A stretch of DNA of 64,000 bases from Fimenecus sp963590415 (GTDB lineage: Bacteria; Bacillota; Clostridia; Oscillospirales; Acutalibacteraceae): positions 6,666 through 70,665 of the forward strand of contig CAVAPB010000013.1 of the NCBI GenBank assembly GCA_963590415.1, given 5' to 3'. Positions 1 through 7,066 of the stretch are shown here, one piece after another. The notes under the pieces are model-generated. The model saw nothing but the letters and a program-made list of their open reading frames with translations, was not told the origin of the DNA and searched no databases. The position numbers and the translations under genes are program-made. The first letter of the stretch is position 1; every line of letters begins with the position of its first letter.

Positions 1-2
1 GA

Positions 3-2750
3 AACAGCGAGTTTACGGTTGATGAAAACGGTACATATACAGTTGAAATTACTGCGAACAACGGTCTTTCTTCGTCAAAGACGCTTACTGTAAGCAATAT
101 TGACAAATCGGCGCCCGTTGTCAATTCAATTACCCTTGAACACAAGGAAAAGGGCGGCTTTGCAAGGCTTATCAACACTTTGACCTTCGGCAGGTTCTTT
201 AACGAGCAGGTTGAGGTTACAATTTCAAGCGAGGATATAGGCGTTGCGGGAATTGACAGGGTAGAGTACAGAATTCTTGATGAAAACGGAAATCCTGTTA
301 ATGAGGAATGGAGCACTTACTCCGAAACCGACAAGCCTGTTGTTGACCCGAACTTCAAGGGATATGTTCAGGCGAGAGCGTTCGACAAGGCCGGTAATGT
401 TTCTGATTATTACCGTTCGGACGGCTTTGTAATCGACGCCGACATACCTGCCGAGGTTACAGTCAATGCAGCATTTAAGGGCGAAAATTACACCGACGGC
501 GAGTGGGTAGCGGACAGCGTTGACATTGAGCTTAATTCAAGTGCTTATTCGGGAATTTATGAATATCTTTACAGAATAGACGGCGGAGAATGGATTTCGT
601 CCGCGGACGGCAAAGTAACCGCATCGGAGCAGGGAACTCATCTCTATGAATTCAAGGCGGTTTCAAATTCCGACCTTGAAAGCCCGATTACTTCGTTTAC
701 CGTTAAAATCGACAGACAGGTGCCAATTATCCGTGTCGACTTCAAGGGGACATTCGGCAGATGGACAAGCGACGATGTCGTATTTGACCTCTCAACGCTT
801 GAAGAGTCGATTTCGGGAATTACCTATTACTATACAGACGGCAGCGGAGTGTGGACAGAAATCACCACGGGCGAGGTCATAGCGCTTCACGATAACGCAA
901 ACGCAAACTATTCCTTTAAGGCAGTAAACGCCGCAGGAACGGAGAGTACACCCTCCGATTCGTACTATGTAATGATAGACAATATCACGCCTGCCGTCGA
1001 GCTTATAAAGGGCGAGCAGACTGCTCCCAACGCTCCGATTACAGTAAATGTAAATGCGACTACGGGCGCTTCCGGCATTAAGAAGATAACCGTTAACGGC
1101 AAGGATATTACCGGCGAAAAGGCGTTTACCGTAACCGAAAACGGAACATACAGAGTAATGGTTTACGCACAGAACGGACTTTTCTGCGAGGAAGAGATTA
1201 CAATAACCGACTTTGACTCGACAGCTCCCGTTGTTGAGAGTGTAAGCGTTAAACAGCTTGACGGAAACTCCGTTGTACGACCCGTAAGCTCAACCGATTT
1301 TGCGGTATTTATGAACAACACCGCAGAAATTACCGTTGCGGCTTCGGACGAGGGCACGGGCGTTGCCGAAGTAAAATACAGACTTGTAAACTCGGACGGC
1401 TCTGCTAAAACCGATTGGGCGGTTTATGACGATAGCTCAAAGCCCGTAATCGACGGCACGTTCAAGGGTACGGTTGAGGTAACCGTTACGGATAAAGCGG
1501 GAAATGTCAGTGAAACCTATGTTTCCTCCGTTGTTACCGTGGACAGCGTAAATCCCGAAAAGGTGGTTGCAACCGCAACCGCGGACGGGGAAAGCTATAC
1601 AGGCGGCTATGCAAGCAAGCCCGTTAAGATAAGCCTTTCATCAAATGCTTTTTCGGGCATATACAGCTATGAGTACAGGGTTGACGACGGCGAATGGGCG
1701 GTTCTCAAATCAAACACCGTTACCGCTGTCGAGGGCGTTCACACATACGAGTTCAAGGCAATATCCTATTCGGGACTTGAAAGCGAAAGTACCTCGCTTA
1801 CGGTTAAGATTGACTCCGCAAAGCCGATACTTACCGTAGCGGTCAGCGGCGAGCTCAATCCGAGCGTGAACAAGAGCGTAACATTTATGTTGAGTGCAAC
1901 AAATTCAACCTCGGGCGTTACTTATTATTATAACGACGGCACAGGCTTCAAGCCTCTTGACGGCAACACTCTTACCGTCGAGCTCACAAGCGCCAAGACA
2001 TATACCTTTAAGGCTGTAAACGCTGCGGGAACGGAAAGCGATATTTCCGAAGAATACACCGTTACTGTTGACAAGACGGCACTTGAAAACGCAATCGCCA
2101 AAGCTGCTGCGCTTGATATGACGGATGTTACCGAGCAGTCGTCAAATGCTCTTTCAGCGGCTGTTGAAAACGGAAAAGCAGTTCTTGATAACTCCGATGC
2201 CTCAGTACTTGAGATAAGCAATGCAATCGAAGAGATTGAAAACGCAATCAAGGCTCTTGAATACAAAAAGCTTGTAGTAGATGACGGCGCTTCGCTTGTT
2301 GTAGACAGAGAAACGGACACGGAATATACCTATATGGTAGGTCTTAACCCGAAGGCAAACACCGTTGCCGATATTGAGGCTCAGCTTAAAAACAGCGGCG
2401 TGCAGATTGTAGTTACCAAGGACGGAAAAACGCTTTCGTCCGAGGACAGGGTAGGTACGGGCAGCGTTATCAAGTGCGTATCCTCAGCCGACCCGAGCGT
2501 TGTTTATGAGGTTGCCACGGTAATTCTCTACGGCGATGTAAACGGCGACGGAATTGTTGACGAAAACGATATGTCGTTGCTTTTGGATGATGCTTTTGAC
2601 GGTGCGGAAAACATAGAAGAAAATTCGGTTTATTACATTGCCGCAGACCTTTCAAAGGACGGCGTGCTCGATGTTTTCGACTACTTCTATCTTGACGGTA
2701 TCGCTTCAGGCAACAGAAGCTTTGACCAGACACAGACGCTTTACAAATAA
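3..2750 (+). CDS. Large repetitive surface protein with FIVAR-like and dockerin-like C-terminus (5' end outside window)
   Basis: The reading frame is open from base 3, so the gene begins upstream; about 915 codons are visible. The protein is built of Ig-like/bacterial surface repeats rich in Thr, Ser, Val and Tyr, with recurring phrases such as AGNVS, YEYRVDDGEW, YEFKA and KAVNAAGTES. A large unit recurs with a period of 1113 bp (371 residues). After about base 2080 follows a helical stretch resembling a FIVAR domain (from TALENAIAKAAAL to IENAIKALE), then a beta-rich linker and two calcium-loop-like segments, DVNGDGIVDENDMSLL and ADLSKDGVLDVFDYFYL, which resemble a type I dockerin duplication. 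The inferred role is an extracellular cell-surface or cellulosome-like adhesin or enzyme scaffold; any catalytic domain would be upstream of the window. Dockerin-like EF hands of this kind also occur in Ruminococcaceae surface proteins without cohesin partners, so cellulosome attachment is not certain. Confidence 0.8.
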   Translation, partial: NSEFTVDENGTYTVEITANNGLSSSKTLTVSNIDKSAPVVNSITLEHKEKGGFARLINTLTFGRFFNEQVEVTISSEDIGVAGIDRVEYRILDENGNPVNEEWSTYSETDKPVVDPNFKGYVQARAFDKAGNVSDYYRSDGFVIDADIPAEVTVNAAFKGENYTDGEWVADSVDIELNSSAYSGIYEYLYRIDGGEWISSADGKVTASEQGTHLYEFKAVSNSDLESPITSFTVKIDRQVPIIRVDFKGTFGRWTSDDVVFDLSTLEESISGITYYYTDGSGVWTEITTGEVIALHDNANANYSFKAVNAAGTESTPSDSYYVMIDNITPAVELIKGEQTAPNAPITVNVNATTGASGIKKITVNGKDITGEKAFTVTENGTYRVMVYAQNGLFCEEEITITDFDSTAPVVESVSVKQLDGNSVVRPVSSTDFAVFMNNTAEITVAASDEGTGVAEVKYRLVNSDGSAKTDWAVYDDSSKPVIDGTFKGTVEVTVTDKAGNVSETYVSSVVTVDSVNPEKVVATATADGESYTGGYASKPVKISLSSNAFSGIYSYEYRVDDGEWAVLKSNTVTAVEGVHTYEFKAISYSGLESESTSLTVKIDSAKPILTVAVSGELNPSVNKSVTFMLSATNSTSGVTYYYNDGTGFKPLDGNTLTVELTSAKTYTFKAVNAAGTESDISEEYTVTVDKTALENAIAKAAALDMTDVTEQSSNALSAAVENGKAVLDNSDASVLEISNAIEEIENAIKALEYKKLVVDDGASLVVDRETDTEYTYMVGLNPKANTVADIEAQLKNSGVQIVVTKDGKTLSSEDRVGTGSVIKCVSSADPSVVYEVATVILYGDVNGDGIVDENDMSLLLDDAFDGAENIEENSVYYIAADLSKDGVLDVFDYFYLDGIASGNRSFDQTQTLYK
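12..2090 (+). repeat. Long tandem repeat inside the surface protein, period 1113 bp
   Basis: The phrase FTVDENGTY at base 12 recurs as FTVTENGTY at base 1125, exactly 371 codons later. The following segments align throughout: KSAPVVNS/STAPVVES, KGYVQARAFDKAGNVS/KGTVEVTVTDKAGNVS, SGIYEYLYRIDGGEW/SGIYSYEYRVDDGEW and YSFKAVNAAGTES/YTFKAVNAAGTES. One complete copy (about 12-1124) and most of a second (1125 to about 2090) are visible. Further copies probably lie upstream, because the window opens in the tail of one. Confidence 0.8.
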
Positions 2751-2811
2751 TTTTACGCAATGTAGCGGCAAAAAAGCACGCTTCTACAACACGGTTGCGT
2801 CTGTTATCATT

Positions 2812-2949
2812 ATGGCAGTATGCGGAATAATCGGTTTCTTTATCGGTTCTTTAATTGAAGAGCCGATGGGTGGCGCAATTCTGTTTTCGATGATTTCGGG
2901 CATTGCCTTTGTTGTTTATTCGATAGACAACAAGGAAAACAGAGAATGA
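2812..2949 (+). CDS. Small membrane protein, possibly N-terminally truncated
   Basis: The first in-frame ATG gives 45 residues, almost all hydrophobic: a helix (MAVCGIIGFFIGSLI), a short EEP turn, a second helix (GGAILFSMISGIAFVVYSI) and the charged tail DNKENRE. The frame continues upstream without a stop through KKARFYNTVASVII, which looks like the natural start of the first helix, but that part lacks a start codon and a ribosome site and begins directly after the stop of the surface protein. Either translation is coupled from an unusual start, or the 5' end has been lost. The family is not recognised. A terminator follows at once. Confidence 0.35.
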   Translation: MAVCGIIGFFIGSLIEEPMGGAILFSMISGIAFVVYSIDNKENRE

Positions 2950-2978
2950 AATATAAAATTGAATATATTAGTATCGAT

Positions 2979-3004
2979 AGGGCGAACTGTGTTCGCCCTG
3001 TTTT
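2979..3004 (+). terminator. Rho-independent terminator
   Basis: Stem AGGGCGAAC / GTTCGCCCT with a TGT apex, followed by GTTTTG. It closes the unit formed by the surface protein and the small membrane ORF. Confidence 0.75.
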
Positions 3005-3050
3005 GCTATAAGGTTGCCGTTAAAAAAATATAATTTTCATCAAAAAAGCC

Positions 3051-3081
3051 TTGACCTAAAGTTAAGTTTAGGATATACAAT
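3051..3081 (+). promoter_or_regulatory. MerR-type promoter with 19-bp spacer
   Basis: -35 TTGACC (3051-3056) and -10 TACAAT (3076-3081) are separated by 19 bp, and the spacer region carries the dyad CCTAAA-N6-TTTAGG (3055-3072). An over-long spacer around a dyad is the signature of promoters that MerR-family activators untwist. An alternative -10, TATACA (3074-3079), would give an ordinary 17-bp spacer. No merR gene is visible nearby. Confidence 0.65.
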
Positions 3082-3111
3082 GTAAATATCAAATGAAACG
3101 GAGGCTTAATT

Positions 3112-3975
3112 ATGTACACAAAAACATTGGAATTAAATAACGGCGTGCAGATTCCGCAGCTCGGTCTCGGAACATGGTTTATACACGATGACAATGCTGC
3201 AGAGGCTGTTCGGGCGGCTGCAGAAATCGGTTACCGTCATTTTGACACCGCACAGGCATACGGAAACGAAAGGGGAGTCGGCGAGGGCGTTCGTACCTGT
3301 GGAATTAAAAGAGACGAGCTGTTTGTAGTTTCAAAGGTTGCGGCTGAGCATAAAACCTATGACAGCGCAAAGCAGAGCATTGACGAAACTCTTTTGAAAA
3401 CCGGTCTTGACTACCTTGATATGATGATTATCCACTCGCCTCAGCCGTGGGTAAAGGTAAACCAAAGCGATGACAGATATGTTGAGGGAAACAGAGAGGC
3501 GTGGAGAGCTCTTGAGGGTGCATACAATGGCGGTAAGCTCAAGGCAATCGGCGTTTCGAATTTCCAAATCGGCGACATTGAAAGTCTTGTCGAAACCGCA
3601 AAAGTCAAGCCTGCGGTAAACCAGATACTTCTTCATATCAGTAACACTCCGTCCGAGCTTGTAAATTATTGCAAAGCCAACGGGATTGCAGTTGAAGCTT
3701 ATTCTCCGATAGCGCACGGAGAAATATTGAATCAACCCGAAATCAAAGCAATGGCGGATAAATACGGCGTGTCCGTTCCGCAGCTTTGTATCCGTTATAC
3801 CTTGCAGCTCGGTACGGTTTCGCTGCCCAAAACTGCCGACCCCGAGCATATGAAAACCAATGCGCAGGTTGATTTTGAAATAAGCGCCGAGGATATGAAA
3901 GTTCTTGAAAATTTCAAGAAGATTGAAAGTTACGGCAAGAGCGGGATTTTCCCCGTTTACGGAGGTAAGATGTAA
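3112..3975 (+). CDS. Aldo/keto reductase
   Basis: This 287-residue protein has the AKR (alpha/beta)8 barrel pattern. It opens with NNGVQIPQLGLGTW, and the catalytic tetrad is visible as D45, Y50, K75 and H108 (FDTAQAYGN, VVSKV, MIIHSP). The family reduces aldehydes or ketones with NADPH in the cytoplasm; the physiological substrate cannot be read from sequence. The start follows a GGAGG ribosome site. The MerR-type promoter upstream fits induction by an electrophile, aldehyde or oxidant. The RibD-C reductase gene begins 1 bp after its stop, so the two are probably co-transcribed as a small detoxification or redox unit. The length is normal for the family. Confidence 0.9.
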   Translation: MYTKTLELNNGVQIPQLGLGTWFIHDDNAAEAVRAAAEIGYRHFDTAQAYGNERGVGEGVRTCGIKRDELFVVSKVAAEHKTYDSAKQSIDETLLKTGLDYLDMMIIHSPQPWVKVNQSDDRYVEGNREAWRALEGAYNGGKLKAIGVSNFQIGDIESLVETAKVKPAVNQILLHISNTPSELVNYCKANGIAVEAYSPIAHGEILNQPEIKAMADKYGVSVPQLCIRYTLQLGTVSLPKTADPEHMKTNAQVDFEISAEDMKVLENFKKIESYGKSGIFPVYGGKM

Positions 3976-3976
3976 T

Positions 3977-4651
3977 ATGAAAAAACCGTATATTATTTGT
4001 CATATGATGACCTCTGCCGACGGCAGGATTGACTGTGCCATGACAGAACAGCTTCCGGGCGTTTCCGACTATTACAAAACGCTTGACAAATTGAAGGTTC
4101 CGTCAACCGTAAGCGGCCGTGTAACCGCAGAGCTTGAAATGGCGGACAAGGGCTTTTTCAAAGCAACCGACCCGACAAAATTCGGTAAAGAGGGCTTTAA
4201 GAAAAATTCGGATGCGGACGGCTATGAGATAGTGACCGATACCAACGGGAAGCTGCTTTGGCACAATGCGGACGGCGAAAAGCCATATCTTATCATAACC
4301 TCCGAAAATGTTGCCTGCGAGTATCTTCGGTATCTTGACGGAAACGGCATTTCGTGGATTGCTTGCGGTAAAGACAGAATTGACCTTTCCCGTGCGTGTG
4401 AAATTCTTTACGAAAGTTTCGGCATTGAGAGAATGGGCGTTGTAGGCGGACCTACAATAAACACTGCGTTCTTAAACGGCGGACTGCTTGACGAAATAAG
4501 CCTTTTGATAGGAGCGGGAATTGACGGCAGAGCCGATATGCCCTCTGTGTTTGACGGCAGGGATATGTCTTATCCGCTGACCTCACTCACGCTTACCGCT
4601 GTTGAAAAATTCGTCAGCGGCACTGTGTGGTTAAGATACAAAATAAAATAA
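3977..4651 (+). CDS. RibD C-terminal / dihydrofolate reductase-like NAD(P)H reductase
   Basis: This 224-residue stand-alone protein resembles the reductase half of RibD. It starts KKPYIICHMMTSADGRID and has the typical late motif GVVGGPTINTAFLNGGLLDEISLLIGAG seen in shorter form around residues 155-180. The related enzymes reduce pyrimidine or pteridine intermediates with NADPH. There is no deaminase domain, and the gene is not in a riboflavin cluster, so a direct role in riboflavin synthesis is doubtful. The ATG at 3977 is chosen because a GGAGGTAAGATG-type ribosome site precedes it; the longer frame would run into the reductase gene upstream. It is coupled to the aldo/keto reductase. Confidence 0.8.
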   Translation: MKKPYIICHMMTSADGRIDCAMTEQLPGVSDYYKTLDKLKVPSTVSGRVTAELEMADKGFFKATDPTKFGKEGFKKNSDADGYEIVTDTNGKLLWHNADGEKPYLIITSENVACEYLRYLDGNGISWIACGKDRIDLSRACEILYESFGIERMGVVGGPTINTAFLNGGLLDEISLLIGAGIDGRADMPSVFDGRDMSYPLTSLTLTAVEKFVSGTVWLRYKIK

Positions 4652-4815
4652 ATAATTTTTCCCTTTAGAGCAAAGTCGTATTATTGTTGTCAAGTCGTTT
4701 ACCGGAGCGTTATAACTATTTGCTTCAAAAAGTTTTTTGTATTGTTGATTGAGCCGCAAGTAAAATAATTATTATCATTGCAAAACCTATAAAGTGTGTT
4801 GTAGTTGATTGTCAT
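4631..4815 (-). pseudogene. Frameshifted, 3'-truncated short gene
   Basis: On the minus strand an AAAGGAG ribosome site (4824-4830) lies 8 bp before ATG 4815. The start frame reads MTINYNTLYRFCNDNNYFTCGS, split here as MTINYNTLYRF and CNDNNYFTCGS, then stops at 4699. Shifting one base in the AATACAAAAAAC run gives a protein-like continuation KKLFEANSYNAPVNDLTTII followed by RLCSKG, which runs to a stop at 4631 inside the 3' end of the RibD-C gene. The two halves together look like one small soluble protein of about 60 residues (compare the NNYFTCGS...KLFE...LTTIIRLCSKG pattern), broken by a frameshift and perhaps cut at the RibD-C junction. The function is unknown. A sequencing error at the A-run is the alternative. 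Confidence 0.5.
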
Positions 4816-4850
4816 AAAAATTTCTCCTTTACAAATTAAATAATGTGTGC

Positions 4851-4889
4851 TACAATGAATAAGCAGTGAATAGGTACTTATTCATTGTA
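4851..4889. repeat. Perfect 13-bp inverted repeat
   Basis: TACAATGAATAAG (4851-4863) is matched by CTTATTCATTGTA (4877-4889) around a 13-nt loop. There is no T-run on either side, so it is not a normal terminator. It lies between the 24-codon ORF and the frameshifted gene on the minus strand. Confidence 0.8.
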
Positions 4890-4901
4890 ACTTTGTGTGA
4901 G

Positions 4902-4976
4902 TTACTTAAACGAAATTGTTATAGTGACTCTTTTAATCGTGCTTAGTAACAGGCTAAGCACTTTTTTTATTGCCAT
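4902..4976 (-). CDS. Small basic/hydrophobic peptide ORF (24 codons)
   Basis: ATG at 4976 on the minus strand is preceded by a strong AAAGGGGGG ribosome site. The peptide begins MAIKKVLSLLLSTIK and ends RVTITISFK: a short hydrophobic run bounded by lysine and arginine, with net positive charge. The length and character match small membrane-active or toxin peptides and also leader peptides. The + strand terminator at 4939-4968 lies inside this ORF, so a + strand RNA ending there would be antisense to it. No homologue is recalled, and translation is inferred only from the ribosome site and open frame. Confidence 0.45.
   Translation of the reverse strand: MAIKKVLSLLLSTIKRVTITISFK
4939..4968 (+). 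terminator. Rho-independent terminator on + strand, antisense to the peptide ORF
   Basis: Perfect stem GTGCTTAG / CTAAGCAC with a 7-nt loop, then seven T. No + strand gene ends within the preceding 280 bp, so it terminates either read-through from the RibD-C gene or a short antisense RNA. Confidence 0.7.
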
Positions 4977-5020
4977 TTTTCCACCCCCCCTTTGAAGTGG
5001 AATATTTATGTAAACACTGC

Positions 5021-5220
5021 TTATTCGGTGGAATTTTCGTTTTTTCTGTTTCTTGCCCCATCGTGGAAGTACCCTTTAGATTTGGAGTTCTGAGCCTTTA
5101 AGATTGCAAAATTGAAAATGCCCGTTTGTGAGTTCTTGAGGTCTTCCAAAAAGCTTGTGTTTACAGCTCTGTAAATACGGTATGTTGGCAATATTACACT
5201 TGAAACCGCATAAAATTTGT
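5021..5220 (-). pseudogene. Coding-like fragment, minus strand
   Basis: An open minus-strand frame of about 66 codons reads like protein (NTSFLEDLKNSQTGIFNF, then KAQNSKSKGYFHDGA) and ends at a stop at 5021. There is no ATG; a TTG at 5191 lacks a ribosome site. It may be the remnant of a lost gene. The composition is plausible but the family is not recognised. The remainder of the gap up to 5276 holds only AT-rich sequence and the ribosome site of the next gene. Confidence 0.2.
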
Positions 5221-5276
5221 CTTATAATAACAAACGGTAATTTGCATATTGTTATTGTTTCGGAAAGGGAATTTTT

Positions 5277-5825
5277 ATGAATATAACAGTTTATCTCGGT
5301 GCGCTTGAGGGTAAGGATAAAATGCTCAAGGAGGCTGTATGGGAGCTTGGAGAATGGATAGGCGAGAGTGGTAACGATTTGGTTTACGGCGGCTCGGACT
5401 CGGGTCTTATGGGCGTTATCGCAAGCAGCGTTCTGGCTTCGGGCGGCAAGGTTACGGGCGTTGAGCCGCAGTTCTTTATTGATGCGGAGCTTCAGTATGA
5501 CGGGCTTACGGAGCTTATCATAACCGAGGATATGTCGGAAAGAAAAACTAAAATGATTGAACTCGGCGATGCCTTTATCGCTTTCCCGGGTGGCACCGGC
5601 ACGCTTGAAGAAATTGCCGAGGTTATGTCAAAGGTATCGTTAAAGCGCCTTGACGCACCGTGTATTTTATATAATCTCAACGGCTATTACGACGGACTTA
5701 AAATCTTGCTCAGGCATATGATTGATATGGGACTTTCAACCGAGAAGAGACAGCAAGGCATATATTTTGCCGAGAGTCTTGAAGAAATTAAGTCGATTAT
5801 TGAAAAAGGAAAAGCCGTGAAATGA
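5277..5825 (+). CDS. LOG-family nucleoside-monophosphate phosphoribohydrolase
   Basis: This 182-residue protein of the lysine-decarboxylase-like/LOG family has the signature PGGTGTLEE at residues 104-112, the upstream SERKTKM containing the active-site Arg, and an N-terminal Rossmann segment with LVYGGSDSGLMG. LOG proteins hydrolyse the N-glycosidic bond of (cytokinin) nucleoside 5'-monophosphates to give base and ribose 5-phosphate; in bacteria this is probably nucleotide salvage or clean-up. The old label 'lysine decarboxylase' is wrong for this family. The ribosome site is GGAAAGGGAA before ATG 5277. The stop overlaps the start of the DUF554 gene (ATGA), indicating coupled translation. Confidence 0.88.
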   Translation: MNITVYLGALEGKDKMLKEAVWELGEWIGESGNDLVYGGSDSGLMGVIASSVLASGGKVTGVEPQFFIDAELQYDGLTELIITEDMSERKTKMIELGDAFIAFPGGTGTLEEIAEVMSKVSLKRLDAPCILYNLNGYYDGLKILLRHMIDMGLSTEKRQQGIYFAESLEEIKSIIEKGKAVK

Positions 5826-6547
5826 TAGGTACGGGAACACTTATAAATGCCGCCGCAATCGTGGGCGGAGGAGTTATCGGCTTGCTCGCAGGCAAGCTGA
5901 TGAAGGAAAGATTCAGAGAAACGGTTCAGCTTGCCTGCGGAATATGCGTCTTGTTTATCGGAACGGCAGGAGCTATGGAAAAAATGCTGAAAATCAGTGA
6001 TGGCGGACTTGTCTCCGAGTACAGTATGTTGATTACAATATGTCTCGTTTTGGGCGCTGCTTCGGGTGAGCTTTTGAATATCGAGCACGGCTTTGAGCGT
6101 TTCGGAGAATGGCTGAAGGAGAAAACAAAAAATTCAAAGGACGCATCTTTCGTTGACGGCTTTGTAACCGCATCTCTTACCGTGTCAATAGGCGCAATGG
6201 CGATTGTAGGCGCACTTGAGGACGGAATAGCTGGAGATTGGTCAATCCTTGCAGCAAAGTCGGTGCTTGACTTCATAATTGTGCTTGTAATGACCTGTTC
6301 AATGGGAAAGGGATGTATTTTTTCGGCGATACCTGTTTTCGTTTTTGAGGGACTGATTACACTGCTTGCGGTGTTTGTTAAGCCGTATATGACCTCACAG
6401 GCGTTGAATTTTATTTCGCTTATCGGCTCAATCTTGATTTTCTGCGTCGGAATAAACCTTGTGTGGGGCAAGAAAATACGGGTGGCAAATCTTTTGCCGG
6501 CGCTTGTGTTCGCGGTTATTGCGGCATTTTTGCCTTTTTTTAATTAA
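5822..6547 (+). CDS. DUF554 family membrane protein
   Basis: This 241-residue integral membrane protein has about six or seven helices. The opening MIGTGTLINAAAIVGGGVIG and the repeated GxxxG-rich hydrophobic blocks (SLTVSIGAMAIVGALEDG) are typical of the DUF554/YdfK family. The function of the family is not established; some have been suggested to be transporters. The gene overlaps the LOG-family gene by 4 bp, a pairing that suggests co-expression. Confidence 0.85.
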   Translation: MIGTGTLINAAAIVGGGVIGLLAGKLMKERFRETVQLACGICVLFIGTAGAMEKMLKISDGGLVSEYSMLITICLVLGAASGELLNIEHGFERFGEWLKEKTKNSKDASFVDGFVTASLTVSIGAMAIVGALEDGIAGDWSILAAKSVLDFIIVLVMTCSMGKGCIFSAIPVFVFEGLITLLAVFVKPYMTSQALNFISLIGSILIFCVGINLVWGKKIRVANLLPALVFAVIAAFLPFFN

Positions 6548-6567
6548 AATTCTGAATGAGGATTTAT

Positions 6568-7059
6568 ATGAATATTAAAGTCAGAAAGTATGAACAGGCT
6601 GATTTGCCGACAATGATAAATATTTGGAACGAGGTAGTTGAGGACGGAATTGCTTTTCCGCAGGAAGAAAAACTCGACAGCGGTACCGGAAAAGAATTTT
6701 TTGCTTCTCAAAGCTTTTCTGCCGTGGCAGTTGCTGAAGATACGGGCGAGGTGCTCGGACTTTACATTCTTCATCCGAACAATATCGGAAGATGCGGACA
6801 CATCTGTAACGCAAGCTATGCCGTAAGCAAAAAGGCAAGGGGAATGCACATAGGAGAAAAGCTCGTTTCCGACTGCCTTTTAAGAGCCAAGACGCTCGGC
6901 TTCGGAATTTTACAGTTCAATGCGGTTGTACGCACAAATATCCATGCAAGGCATTTATATGAGCGTTTGGGCTTTGTTCAGCTCGGAGTTATCCCCAAGG
7001 GCTTCAGAATGAAGGACGGACACTATGAGGACATCTGCCCTTATTACCATGAATTGTGA
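6568..7059 (+). CDS. GNAT family N-acetyltransferase
   Basis: This 163-residue protein has the GNAT order: an N-terminal strand IKVRKYEQADLPTM, a central acceptor segment, the acetyl-CoA pyrophosphate loop KKARGMHIGEKLV (Q/RxxGxG/A type) at about residues 90-102, and the late LYERLGFVQLG motif. The substrate is unknown; the phosphinothricin/YhhY-like look is common among unassigned GNATs. ATG 6568 is preferred to ATG 6556 because the GAGGA site (6558-6562) is correctly spaced from it. The stop overlaps the ribosome site of the next GNAT gene. Confidence 0.85.
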   Translation: MNIKVRKYEQADLPTMINIWNEVVEDGIAFPQEEKLDSGTGKEFFASQSFSAVAVAEDTGEVLGLYILHPNNIGRCGHICNASYAVSKKARGMHIGEKLVSDCLLRAKTLGFGILQFNAVVRTNIHARHLYERLGFVQLGVIPKGFRMKDGHYEDICPYYHEL

Positions 7060-7066
7060 GGCAAAA

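Larger units (their letters stand above)
4857..5026. repeat. 12-bp inverted repeats bracketing the 24-codon ORF
   Basis: GAATAAGCAGTG at 4857-4868 recurs inverted as CACTGCTTATTC at 5015-5026. The two copies bracket the small peptide ORF and its ribosome site, as the ends of a small insertion or a long-range RNA pairing would. No clear target duplication is seen. Confidence 0.55.
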
